Shown here: positions 8,297 through 17,102 of the stretch, in pieces | Position numbering within the stretch: position 1 is the first letter of the stretch | How the letters are laid out: each line of letters opens with the position of its first letter | From: Halorubrum laminariae | Lineage (GTDB): Archaea > Halobacteriota > Halobacteria > Halobacteriales > Haloferacaceae | Assembly: GCF_024494655.1 (NCBI RefSeq) | Contig: NZ_JANHDL010000004.1 | Coordinates: forward strand, 186,001 to 250,000 | Direction of reading: 5' to 3' | Length of the DNA stretch: 64,000 bases | Notes under the pieces: model-generated | Databases searched by the model: none | Seen by the model: the letters and a program-made list of their open reading frames with translations, nothing else | What the model was told of the DNA's origin: nothing | Made by a program: the position numbers and the translations under genes

Positions 8297-10105
8297 TTAG
8301 AGATACTCATCGAGCGTACACGCGGTTGTGTCCGCTGGAGTGTTGGTCTCTGGGGTGCTGGCAGGCCCGGTGCCGAGTTTCTCGATCACTCGTTCAACGA
8401 TGTCGGTTGAGCGCGGTTCTGCTGTGAGCTTGTCTTCGAGGACCTGTTCGAGGTGTTTGCGCCGGATGTAGGCGTATTCCCCCGAGAGAATATCGGACGG
8501 GAGGTGATCGGTGATTTCGGAAACGAGCTCGTCATCGGCAGCGACGTAGCTCGGATCCTTCCGATTACAGGACCCGTCGTGAAGTGCTTCTGCTTCTGTG
8601 AGCCGACCGGGACAGACGTCGGACTCCGTGATACGGTGGTCAGCTCCGGAAGGATTGATGGGCTGGCCGCTCTCGGAGAGACAGAGGTTCCCGGCGATCG
8701 CGCCGCAATCCGGACAGTCCACATAGGCCGCAGGGTGGTGGAAGTAGGAGTTCCCACAGTGTTCACAGTGGGAGGAGTTGGGGTGAGGCTCGAAGTTGGT
8801 CCGGTTCTGCTTGTCGGTGATGTTCGGTGCCCCGTGTGGATCTTGGTAGAGTCCATCGACCTCACCATCACCGAGCGTGGCAACCTCGAGGTTCTCGTGG
8901 GGTTTCTCGTCGACTGCGATGATCCAGTCGTGGGGTTCCGGTGCGTGGTTCGTGATTGTGACGCCGCGACGGGTGTAGTCGTAATCCGCCCCGCTCATCA
9001 GCGTCGCTGTCTGCCCGATCTGAATCACACGCCCGCCGTTTCCTTTGACGAGGTTCGTAATGCTCCGCTTGAGGATCGTGTCGATGTGGGTGACTCCAGA
9101 TTTCGAGCTGGCCTCTGCTTGCGGGCTTCGGATGTTGCGTTGGAAGGCCTCATACGGGATGTCGAGGACGACCGCGTCGAACTCGCCTGTTGCGAACGTG
9201 CTGTCGATGTTCCACGGGGCGACGACCACATCAGCGGAGAGGGAATCGGCGTCCGTATCGAAGTCGGCTGACGTGTAGGTACAGGTGGTACAGGTGTACT
9301 CATCGAGCGAGAACCGCGGGGTGTCCTGGTAGATATGGAGAACGCGATCGTCATCATCGAGCCACGATGTGATGGACGGTTTGAGCGCCTTGTTGAGTGA
9401 GCCGTTGCTGAGGGAGTGGCGGTATTCCATCTGGATGTTTTCACCGCCGTTTCCGCCCTTGGAGATGTTCGACCCGCGGATGTTCTCTGCGCCAGCGTTT
9501 GGGACGACGGATTGACTGACGGTAGTGGCTGAGGGGGACTGCCCTGGGGTGGTCGGCTTCCGGGCCACCGTCGCGAGGTAGTCGTTTTGCGCGCCCAGCT
9601 TGTTGAACAGAGCAACAGCCTCGGTCTCATAGCCGAGCGAGAGGGGCATCACCGACGTCGAGTATCCGAACTGGATGATGATCCCGCCGGGCTTCAGGAT
9701 TCGATTGAACATCTCCATCACTTCGTCGTCATAGAAATAGAACTCGTCGCGGGCTAAATCCAGATCGTACTTCTTCACCGCCTGTCCCCACGTGTAGGGC
9801 GGGTCGTAGACGATCGCGTCGTAGGTCTCTGGTTCTACGTGGTCTTCGATGGTCCGAAAGTCGATGTGGAGGTCGGCGTCTGCGTCTTCATTGATGTCAA
9901 GACGTAGGACGTCACCCGGTACGTCTAATCTCGCAACGCCGGCACACGGGTTCAGGATGTGCTCTGCGTCTTGGAGATGTGATTCAGTCCACCAGCGGAG
10001 CTTCTCGCTTTGAAACGTTGACCCCTCGGTCGTGTCTGACCAGTACGAGAGAAGCGTGTTCGGGTGGCTTTCCTCGGTGGCGGTAGTGTGGGCTATGGTG
10101 CTCAT
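8297..10105 (-). CDS. DNA methyltransferase with two MTase-like domains and a zinc ribbon
   Basis: A 602-residue protein. The first domain has a SAM-binding block ('LNPCAGVARL' near 51-60) and a clear N6-adenine/N4-cytosine type catalytic motif, DPPY at 101-104. A second region (about 255-400) repeats the layout, with 'DEYTCTTC', 'VVLDIPYEAF' at 312-321 and 'GGRVIQIGQT', but has DIPY instead of DPPY, so it may be a degenerate recognition partner. A zinc ribbon follows (C447, C450, C464, C467), then a helical C-terminus. No restriction gene is adjacent, so it may be an orphan modification enzyme. A TATA box lies at 10142-10151. Confidence 0.75.
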   Translation of the reverse strand: MSTIAHTTATEESHPNTLLSYWSDTTEGSTFQSEKLRWWTESHLQDAEHILNPCAGVARLDVPGDVLRLDINEDADADLHIDFRTIEDHVEPETYDAIVYDPPYTWGQAVKKYDLDLARDEFYFYDDEVMEMFNRILKPGGIIIQFGYSTSVMPLSLGYETEAVALFNKLGAQNDYLATVARKPTTPGQSPSATTVSQSVVPNAGAENIRGSNISKGGNGGENIQMEYRHSLSNGSLNKALKPSITSWLDDDDRVLHIYQDTPRFSLDEYTCTTCTYTSADFDTDADSLSADVVVAPWNIDSTFATGEFDAVVLDIPYEAFQRNIRSPQAEASSKSGVTHIDTILKRSITNLVKGNGGRVIQIGQTATLMSGADYDYTRRGVTITNHAPEPHDWIIAVDEKPHENLEVATLGDGEVDGLYQDPHGAPNITDKQNRTNFEPHPNSSHCEHCGNSYFHHPAAYVDCPDCGAIAGNLCLSESGQPINPSGADHRITESDVCPGRLTEAEALHDGSCNRKDPSYVAADDELVSEITDHLPSDILSGEYAYIRRKHLEQVLEDKLTAEPRSTDIVERVIEKLGTGPASTPETNTPADTTACTLDEYL

Positions 10106-10141
10106 GGGCTCTAATCCAAATTCCTCTCACTCCCCTATGGA

Positions 10142-10151
10142 GGCTATAAAC
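10142..10151 (-). promoter_or_regulatory. TATA box of the methyltransferase gene
   Basis: On the minus strand GTTTATAGCC, centred about 40 bases upstream of the ATG at 10105, predicting a leader of about 15 bases. It belongs to the TTTATAGCC promoter group of this window. The divergent gene at 10233 has TTTAATTA near 10186 as its own likely TATA region. Confidence 0.5.
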
Positions 10152-10232
10152 AGCCGAATTCTAGCTCCCCCCACCCCCCGGTGGATTTAATTAGGGGTGC
10201 TGTGTAGATTTTCACCACGAGACGCACGAGCC

Positions 10233-10886
10233 ATGTCAAGTCAAATACAGAGGTCCGCCATTAACGGGTATACGTTTGGGCGGGAACTCCCGGTGGATGA
10301 AGTAGAGAAAGGAAAGTCGATTCTGGTCAAAGGCCCTTCAGACCCCGAACGGAGAGATTTCGTCATAGATCTCCTCAAGTCGGATAACGGTATGCTGGCC
10401 GACCCGTCAGTTGTGGTTACGACCAACGAAGTCGGGAAGAACGTCGCCCAGCGGTACCACTCGCGATTAGAGGGAACCGACATCCACCCGCCTCTCGGCA
10501 TCATCGATTGTATGCCGAGCCCCACACCGTACTCAGTGCGAGAAGCATCTGTCGTCCAGGTGGGCGGCCCCGGCGACCTGACTGGCGTCGGCGTGGAAGT
10601 CACGAAGATGATCGAGTCGATGAACAACCGTGGGTACGAGCGAGTCCGACTCGTTCTGGATTCGATCTGTCCAATGACCATGTACGCAGACATCGAGGTC
10701 CTGTTCCGGTTCCTCCAGACAATGGTCGGTTGTATTCAGGCAACGGACTCGGTCGGCGTCTTCACCATCGACCCGGACTCACACGACGAACAGACGCTCT
10801 CGATGATCACCTATCTGTTCGATTACGTCCTCGACGTGGACGGCTACAGTGGGTTCGGTGTCGTCGGGTCGACTGGTTTCGATTAA
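10233..10886 (+). CDS. RecA-fold (KaiC/RadA-like) protein, degenerate Walker A
   Basis: I use the ATG at 10233 (MSSQIQRSAINGY), since the upstream residues of the frame look non-coding. The 217-residue protein has the strand order of haloarchaeal RecA-superfamily ATPases of the KaiC/HTR-like group: 'SILVKGPSDPERRDFVIDLL' where Walker A should be (no GK[ST]), 'DPSVVVTTNEVGKNV', a Walker-B-like strand 'RVRLVLDSICPM' and 'SVGVFTIDPDSHD'. ATP binding is therefore doubtful. Relatives often lie beside signalling genes. Its 3' end overlaps the tail of the VWA gene by 4 bases (convergent). Confidence 0.6.
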   Translation: MSSQIQRSAINGYTFGRELPVDEVEKGKSILVKGPSDPERRDFVIDLLKSDNGMLADPSVVVTTNEVGKNVAQRYHSRLEGTDIHPPLGIIDCMPSPTPYSVREASVVQVGGPGDLTGVGVEVTKMIESMNNRGYERVRLVLDSICPMTMYADIEVLFRFLQTMVGCIQATDSVGVFTIDPDSHDEQTLSMITYLFDYVLDVDGYSGFGVVGSTGFD

Positions 10887-13417
10887 TACACCGACAGGAG
10901 ACTTGCGAGCTCGTCGAGTCGGCTTTCGAGTTGTGACGGGTCGTACACTGTTGTCGTCTGATCGTATTCTCTGAGTAGCGTTTCAGCTTGTTCCGGTGGG
11001 TGCCCCGGCTTACAGTCGGTCGCGATCGTCAGTGAGCAAACCGGGTCGTATGAAGCCGCAATCTCGCTAGCGACGGCGTCGATGTCCGATGGCTTGTCGT
11101 CGGTCATCGAGATGATTAGCGACTCACGCGGGCTCGAATCGGCCAGCGTCCGCGCCAACGAAAGTGCCTCCGCGAGTGGCGTCTTTCCGCCGGTCTCTGT
11201 TGAGAGGATCTGTTCGCTGGCGAACTCCGTTTCGACGGCTGGTGGCTTCACGAGGCGAACATCGTCGCGGTAGAAGTCGATGATGGCGACGTCGATATCC
11301 AAGGACTCACACGCAAGCGCGAAGCGAGCGACGCCGTTGGTCGCGACGGAGATCTTGCTTTCCGCCTCGTCGTCGTAGTAGCTCGGCCCCATCGACGCCG
11401 AGCGGTCGAGGATCAGCACTAAGAAGTAGTCCTTCTCATCGCCGGGGAGGGTTTCGGTGAACGTCCGCGGGTCGCCATACCCCAGTCGGTAGGCTGTCTT
11501 CACATTGATCGTGGAGCCCGATGAGAGGCCGTCACGGTGGTTCGTTTGTTGATCCAAGCGGAGTTCCTTTGCGAGCGTGCCGCCCACGAGTGCCGCAGAC
11601 CCCTCGATCGTCGCCCAGTCGATGTCGGGTACATCCTGAGGATCCGGTTCGGGGAGGATGTCGAGGTCCTCAACGGCGGCGAACTGCCCAGCGCCCTCAA
11701 CGGCGAGCTGGTCGTCGATAGCTTCGAGGTCGCGTTCGAGCGCGGTTTCATCTACGGTGGCGTCAGCTGCGGTCTCGGCGGCCTGTTGGCGATCGCTTTC
11801 GAAGTCGGCTGAGGAGAGTGATTCTGGCTCGTGAACCGGTGAGGGGACCTCCGGGGAGTCCTGTCCCTCCTCCTCGGTTGGGGGCTGGTTGCTGGTGGTG
11901 TCTGTATCGGGCGCAGTTGCCTCCTGTGCGGTTTCCACTTCGGGTGCCCCAGCGGCCGTGTCGGGGGCCGCCGGCTCGTCTCGCGAGGCCGTGGGGCCGG
12001 TGTCACCCCCGGTGTCGGTGTCCGGAGTTGTCTCCCCGTCGTCTCCATCGTCGTCCTGTCCGAAGTCCGTGAGCGATGCTTGTCCGCTAGTGGTCTGTTC
12101 GGGTGTGTCCGGAGTGTCTGTCTCGTCGTCGGTGGGGGTGTCCTCTCCCGTCGTCTCGGCGGGCTCTGAAGCCGGCGACTCCCCTGCGCGGCCGTCGGCG
12201 TCGTCTGAAGTGTCGGTCGTGCCGGTGTCGTCAGTGGTGTCGGTCGCGTCGGTCCCGTCTGAAGTGTCGGTCGAGTCTTCGTCCCCTTCGTCGACGCCGT
12301 CCGGATCCGGTTCGTTGCCGATGGTCGGATACTGGTCGACAGACTGCCGGCTGTCCCCGCTCTCGGTCGTTTCGAGCGAGGGGCCACCGTCGGAGCCGTC
12401 TTCGGGGGCGGTCTCTGTGTCGCCGTCTCCACCGGACTGTTGGGATTCGGGCTCGCCGGCTTCGTCGGAGTCGTTGGCGTCGGCGTCCCCCTCTGGGTCG
12501 TCCTGGTCGGCAAGCAGCGGTTTGAGGTCCTCGTTCCAGAATCGAATCGTCCGCTTAATCCGCTTGATCGAGGCCGCCTTATCGTGGTGGTGGATGGCGA
12601 CGGTCGCGTCGGACCGCAACGAGAGGATGTCTGTGGCGAGTTGGTCGATGGCTGCGTCGATCTCGGTGAAGGCCTTGCGGTCGGCGTCGGTCGCGAATGT
12701 GAACTGGGTGTCCGTCTCGTCCAACAGGAGGTCCGTGACGCCTGAGTCGTAGATAAGCCGGTCGTGGAGGGCCTTGAGGAGGGCATCTCCAAAGGAGAAC
12801 TCGTGGTCTTCGGGGTACTCGTCCGGTTTCTGCGTGAGCGCCTCGTTGATTAGCGTGAGCCGATTGGCCGACCGCTGAGAGAAGTCATCTCCCGTCATCG
12901 CTTCGTTTTCGATCGCGCCGTCCTCGGTGATGTTGATCAGCTCGTGGACGAACTCGCGGTGGGCAGGCTCGACTCGATCCTCCGTCAGTGACTGGAGCGC
13001 CCCAAAGGCTGTCTTCAGGATGTGGAGCGTCTCGTGGATTGCGAGACCGAACTGATACGCGCTGTCGGCAGTGAGCTGGTCGTTGAGACAGACGGACTCG
13101 AGTGGAGCGGCCCTCCCCGTGACGAGGACGAGGTAGTCGGCGTTGACGCTTTCGACAAGGTTGCTGGCCTCGCTTGGGGAGAACTCCGTCTGCTCGCCGT
13201 CGACGAGCGCCTCTGTGGAGGCTGGGACCACGGCCGCCGTGGCGACGTTCTCGGTGACCCGAACTTCCACACGAGAAGTGATGTGCGCCGGAAGCAGCCC
13301 GTGGACAAACTCGCGGAGGTGGGTGGTGCGACTCCCCGAACAGCGTGTCTGTTTCGGCTTGGGGGGTGTTAGCGTCGATGCTAGATTGCTTGTCCGGGAA
13401 TGTTGAGATTGACTCAT
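10883..13417 (-). CDS. VWA-domain protein with N-terminal metallopeptidase-like domain (CobT-like)
   Basis: An 844-residue protein in three parts. Residues 30-300 form a helical domain with HETLH at 128-132 and a second block 'HELINITEDGAIENEAM', the pattern of VWA-associated putative metallopeptidases (DUF2201-like). Residues ~310-600 are a very acidic, Asp/Thr/Pro-rich linker. The C-terminal 200 residues are a von Willebrand A domain with an intact MIDAS: DRSAS near 670, a threonine in 'GGKTPLAEAL' and 'SMTDDKPSD'. Such proteins pair with MoxR AAA+ ATPases to remodel or insert metal into client proteins. A MoxR gene lies at 18331-20145, not adjacent but on the same strand. Confidence 0.8.
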   Translation of the reverse strand: MSQSQHSRTSNLASTLTPPKPKQTRCSGSRTTHLREFVHGLLPAHITSRVEVRVTENVATAAVVPASTEALVDGEQTEFSPSEASNLVESVNADYLVLVTGRAAPLESVCLNDQLTADSAYQFGLAIHETLHILKTAFGALQSLTEDRVEPAHREFVHELINITEDGAIENEAMTGDDFSQRSANRLTLINEALTQKPDEYPEDHEFSFGDALLKALHDRLIYDSGVTDLLLDETDTQFTFATDADRKAFTEIDAAIDQLATDILSLRSDATVAIHHHDKAASIKRIKRTIRFWNEDLKPLLADQDDPEGDADANDSDEAGEPESQQSGGDGDTETAPEDGSDGGPSLETTESGDSRQSVDQYPTIGNEPDPDGVDEGDEDSTDTSDGTDATDTTDDTGTTDTSDDADGRAGESPASEPAETTGEDTPTDDETDTPDTPEQTTSGQASLTDFGQDDDGDDGETTPDTDTGGDTGPTASRDEPAAPDTAAGAPEVETAQEATAPDTDTTSNQPPTEEEGQDSPEVPSPVHEPESLSSADFESDRQQAAETAADATVDETALERDLEAIDDQLAVEGAGQFAAVEDLDILPEPDPQDVPDIDWATIEGSAALVGGTLAKELRLDQQTNHRDGLSSGSTINVKTAYRLGYGDPRTFTETLPGDEKDYFLVLILDRSASMGPSYYDDEAESKISVATNGVARFALACESLDIDVAIIDFYRDDVRLVKPPAVETEFASEQILSTETGGKTPLAEALSLARTLADSSPRESLIISMTDDKPSDIDAVASEIAASYDPVCSLTIATDCKPGHPPEQAETLLREYDQTTTVYDPSQLESRLDELASLLSVY

Positions 13418-13518
13418 TGAATTCTATTGACACCTCTAGAGACTCTTCTACTACCAGTCGAGAGATACAAACAGGCTACCTACCGGTTAACGGCCTTTTT
13501 CAACAGTTCCTCAACTGC

Positions 13519-14151
13519 CTATTCTCGGTTGGTCTTGCGGTCGATGACGGGATCTCTCGTGAGGCACGAAGCATCCACGGTGAACATTTCGTTCATCTCG
13601 TCCCACTGAGTTGGCAGCCACCTGTGGTTGCCCATGCCCTCCTTCCAGTAGAACGTCTTGAACCCGAGGGAATCCGCCAACTTCGAGATGTCCACGGAGC
13701 GGCGGTTCAATTCGACCGTGCCAGTGTGTGTTTCGCTCTCTGTCACTGGTGAGATAGCGAATACGTATGGCTGGTTCGACACGTACAGGTTCGCATGTTG
13801 GTATTGGCCGAGACGTCCCCGCACCTCCGCTGCGGAGTTGAACACACATTTGATCCGATGGCCGGCATCACGAATATCCACCATCGGCTCTTCGAACTCT
13901 TCGCCTGTGGCGTCCCCAATATCGTAGCTCGACTTGGCGAAATATGGCACGAACGTCGCGACATGGTGGTTGTGGTCGAGGTCTTCTTCTTTGACCAGAT
14001 GATGGATTTTGGATGTGCTGAACGTCTTTGTGCCTCCATTCGGGTAGGCGACAGTGAATTCGGTACCGATCGGTGACTCTACAACCGCCTTTTTCCCGTC
14101 GATGATCAGTTCATCGCCCGGACTGATGTTTTTGATGTCGTTGATACCCAT
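13519..14151 (-). CDS. Tandem paralogue A, unknown function (210 aa)
   Basis: With the ATG at 14151 this protein has exactly the same length (210 aa) as its neighbour B and starts at the equivalent residue, which is why I prefer it to the frame start at 14223. The two are about half identical, with shared blocks 'KEEDL', 'FVPY', 'EEPMV', 'YQHANL', 'QPYVFAISPV', 'HRW.PTQWDEMNEMF' and 'DRKTNR' at the end. The N-terminal 50 residues ('GDELIIDGKKAVVES') look like a small beta-barrel. I recognise no family. The conserved His, Trp and Asp residues could be catalytic. A TATA-like GGCTTATATAG lies at 14235-14245 on the plus strand. Confidence 0.65.
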   Translation of the reverse strand: MGINDIKNISPGDELIIDGKKAVVESPIGTEFTVAYPNGGTKTFSTSKIHHLVKEEDLDHNHHVATFVPYFAKSSYDIGDATGEEFEEPMVDIRDAGHRIKCVFNSAAEVRGRLGQYQHANLYVSNQPYVFAISPVTESETHTGTVELNRRSVDISKLADSLGFKTFYWKEGMGNHRWLPTQWDEMNEMFTVDASCLTRDPVIDRKTNRE

Positions 14152-14279
14152 TTTGAACAGTAGCAACTTCGCTCGGTGGTGCATTAACGGATTCTCCAAA
14201 TCGCCATCTGTCGATTCGTACAAAGACTTATTACGGCTTATATAGATGGCTGGGGCACGTTCTGTGGCCTTCCAACCTC

Positions 14280-14912
14280 CTACTTCCGATTGGTCTTGCG
14301 GTCGACGATGATATCTTCACAGAGCATCGAGACGTCAATGATGAACATCTCGTTCATCTCGTCCCACTGAGTTGGCACCCACCTGTGGGTGCCCATGCCG
14401 TCTCTCTTAAAGAACTTGGTCAACTTGAGTTCATACGCCAGATTCGAGATGTCGAGACTGCGGTAGTTGAATTCGACTGAGCCAGAGTGAGTTTCGCTCT
14501 TAACCACTGGAGAAATGGCGAATACGTACGGCTGGTCGGAGACCAACAGATTCGCATGTTGGTATTGGTGGAGATGCCCCCGCTTCATCGCGGTGGCGTT
14601 GAACACACATTCGGCACCATGGAATTTGTTGTGAATGGCCACCATCGGTTCTTCGATTTCTTCGCTCGTGGTCTTGCCAAGATCGTGGCATCTCATGCCC
14701 AAATACGGTACGAACTTGGCGATGCGCCCCTCGCGGTTGAGATCCTCTTCTTTGATCAGGTTGTGGGCCTCATCACTGCTGATCGTCCTTGAGCCCCCAG
14801 TTTCGTAGGTGACACAGAATTCACCGCCGAGCGCCCAGTCTACTGTTGCCTCCCTCCCGTCGATATACAGTTCGTCGTCTGGTCCGATGTTTTCCACGTC
14901 GTGGGTGTCCAT
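14280..14912 (-). CDS. Tandem paralogue B, unknown function (210 aa)
   Basis: Second copy of the tandem pair; see the shared blocks under paralogue A. The most conserved parts are 'GQYQHANL/HQYQHANL', 'QPYVFAISPV', 'VEFNYRSLDIS' and the last 40 residues with 'THRWVPTQWDEMNEMF'. It is transcribed in the same direction with its own upstream region: a TATA-like GTATTATACT at 14981-14990 (minus strand) and a 17-bp palindrome between the expected transcription start and the ATG. The separate promoters suggest that the copies are independently regulated. No signal peptide or membrane helix. Confidence 0.65.
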   Translation of the reverse strand: MDTHDVENIGPDDELYIDGREATVDWALGGEFCVTYETGGSRTISSDEAHNLIKEEDLNREGRIAKFVPYLGMRCHDLGKTTSEEIEEPMVAIHNKFHGAECVFNATAMKRGHLHQYQHANLLVSDQPYVFAISPVVKSETHSGSVEFNYRSLDISNLAYELKLTKFFKRDGMGTHRWVPTQWDEMNEMFIIDVSMLCEDIIVDRKTNRK

Positions 14913-14922
14913 GCTCTCTGTC

Positions 14923-14939
14923 TACACCCGCGGGGTGTA
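14923..14939. promoter_or_regulatory. 17-bp palindrome upstream of paralogue B (possible operator)
   Basis: TACACCC-GCG-GGGTGTA, a perfect inverted repeat with 7-bp arms. It begins 11 bases upstream of the ATG at 14912 and lies downstream of the predicted transcription start, a good position for a repressor site. No matching palindrome was seen before paralogue A. Confidence 0.4.
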
Positions 14940-15072
14940 TGAATGGACTCTCCAATACAATCCCATTTCACTCGTGCAAAAGTATAATACACTGTGTGTC
15001 GACAGCGAGGGGGTGCGTTCTGCGGCTGTTCGTAGATCCGTTGCTCGAAAAAGAACCGCAGACGCGAAGTCG

Positions 15073-16977
15073 TTACCGCGACGGGTGGCCACCGTCGCCG
15101 ACAGCCACATCCCCAGCGGTGGCTGACGTGGACGGTGTTGCCGTTCCCACGGAGAAGCCGCTGAGCAGGTTCTGGAGCTGGCTCGCCTGTTCGGAGAGCG
15201 TGTCGGTCGCCGAGGTCGCGTTCTCCATCGCGGCGACCTGCTGGTTGGCCGCCGTCGCTGCGTCGTCGGCCTCGCCGGCCGTCTTCCTGCTGATAGTCGA
15301 GACCTCCTCAGCCATCGAGACCGTTTCTTCGGTACTGGCGGCCTGTTCGTCCGCCGCGGTGCTGATCTCTTGGATGCCGGAGTTCGTCTCGACGGCGTTG
15401 TCGGCCACCTGCTCGAACGCTTCAACGGCGTCTCGGACGGCGGCGGCACTCCGCTCCATGTTCGCCTCGACGTCGCGAACTTCGCTCACGGTGGCGGTCG
15501 TCCGCTCTTGGGTTTCTTCGATCAGCGCCTCGATATCCTGAGCCGCGTCCTGTGTCTCCTCGGAGAGTTGTTTCACCTCGTTTGCGACGACAGCGAAGCC
15601 CTCGCCCGAGCCGTTCGATCCAGTCGCGCGAGCGGCTTCGATGTTGGCGTTCAACGCGAGCAGGTTCGTCTGCTCTGCGATGTCGCTGATTAGGTCCACG
15701 ATCTCGCCGATGTTCTTCATCCGGTCGTCGAGGTTGTCCACTGTCTGGGCGGTCGACTGGATTGCCTCTTGCGACTCCGATACGGTGCCGATCGCGGTCT
15801 TGGCCGTCTCCTCTCCCTCTTCGGCGACCGATGCCGTCTCGTTGGCGGCCTGTGCGACGGAGTCTGCGGAGGACGCCACTTCTTCGATCGTTGCGGATAA
15901 CGTGCTCATCTCCTGGGAGACCTGACCGAGCATCTCGCGCTGTTGGTCTGCGCCGTCGTCGATGACGCCGATGGAGTCGTCGAGTTCCTCACTGCGCCGT
16001 TTTGCCTGTTCGACGCTGATAGCCGTCTCGCCGCTTGCGTCGGAGACGGTGTCGGCGAACGACTGGACATCGGTGATCGTCGCCTCGATCTCGTTCATCA
16101 TGCCGTTGAAGGACTCTCCAATCTGTTCCATCGCGGCACTGTCGCTTTCGGGGTTCGTCCGCACCGTGAGATCGCCGTCGGCCGCTCGATCCATCAGGGT
16201 GCTGAAGCGGTCGGCTTTCTGCTCAAGGTGAGCGTTGAGCTCCTCGACTTCTTCCCGCTGTGCTTCGACTTCGGCTTTCGCTTCTTCGACGTTCTGGATC
16301 TGCTCTTGTTGGGCGGCCACTTGGTCCAGCTTGGTGTCTGCCTCTTCACGGGACTTCTCGATTGAGTACCAGTTGGTCATCAGCGCGGCGGCGAGCCCGA
16401 TGATGAAGACGGCGTGGATACCGCCCCAAACGACAGGGTTGGCGATCGCCGCCGGGTGGTTGTAGACGAGACTGGAGTCGATCAGGCTGAACACACCGTG
16501 GCCAATCGCCACGTAGGTCATCCCGACCGCGAACGGGAGCCAGTCTTCATAGAGAGCGAGGACGGCGATGAAGACGAAAAAGTGGAAGTGGGCCTCGATG
16601 TAGCCGCCCGAGAGTTTCACGAGCGACATCGAGACGGTCATCGCGCTGAACGCCGCAAGCACGGTGCGGGTACGCCGGTCGAAACGGGACCAACTTGCGA
16701 GCGCGGCAGCCCCGAGGATGATCGATACGAACGCGGCCATCATCATCGGCATGAGCGCCGGAATTTCTGCGCCAGTGAGCGGCATCGTCCCCTCGAAGAG
16801 CCCGAGGGCGACAAGCAGCGGAACCTGTGCGACGATTAGAAGCAGAATCCCACGGTGACGTGAGCTCCACATCTCGGACGGCATCGACGAGCCGTCGGGG
16901 ATGTACTGGAGAACTTCCCGGATAGAGAATCCACGGCTATTTGATTTCGAACGTGTGTTAGTCGCTGCGTTTGCCAT
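15073..16977 (-). CDS. Methyl-accepting chemotaxis transducer (Htr)
   Basis: A 634-residue transducer (ATG at 16977, MANAATNTR; a further start lies four codons upstream). The N-terminal third has about six membrane helices, including 'YIEAHFHFFVFIAVLALY'. A long coiled coil, a HAMP-like segment ('ADRFSTLMDRAADGDLTVR') and a full cytoplasmic signalling domain follow, with the conserved hairpin tip 'EIVDLISDIAEQTNLLALN'. Haloarchaeal transducers pass sensory input to CheA/CheW and control the flagellar motor. The His-rich membrane sensor is not an extracellular ligand-binding domain, so the signal is probably membrane-linked (energy state, redox or a small solute). No che genes are in the window. 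Confidence 0.92.
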   Translation of the reverse strand: MANAATNTRSKSNSRGFSIREVLQYIPDGSSMPSEMWSSRHRGILLLIVAQVPLLVALGLFEGTMPLTGAEIPALMPMMMAAFVSIILGAAALASWSRFDRRTRTVLAAFSAMTVSMSLVKLSGGYIEAHFHFFVFIAVLALYEDWLPFAVGMTYVAIGHGVFSLIDSSLVYNHPAAIANPVVWGGIHAVFIIGLAAALMTNWYSIEKSREEADTKLDQVAAQQEQIQNVEEAKAEVEAQREEVEELNAHLEQKADRFSTLMDRAADGDLTVRTNPESDSAAMEQIGESFNGMMNEIEATITDVQSFADTVSDASGETAISVEQAKRRSEELDDSIGVIDDGADQQREMLGQVSQEMSTLSATIEEVASSADSVAQAANETASVAEEGEETAKTAIGTVSESQEAIQSTAQTVDNLDDRMKNIGEIVDLISDIAEQTNLLALNANIEAARATGSNGSGEGFAVVANEVKQLSEETQDAAQDIEALIEETQERTTATVSEVRDVEANMERSAAAVRDAVEAFEQVADNAVETNSGIQEISTAADEQAASTEETVSMAEEVSTISRKTAGEADDAATAANQQVAAMENATSATDTLSEQASQLQNLLSGFSVGTATPSTSATAGDVAVGDGGHPSR

Positions 16978-17102
16978 GTTTAGGTACATTCGGGGGGTGG
17001 CATGAGTGTTCGCGCCTGATTATTGACAGTGATATTCAAGTGGTCGGGTTAGTGGGTCCAATGACCGGAATAGCTATTGGGTTGTTGTGAGAAGAATCGA
17101 AT

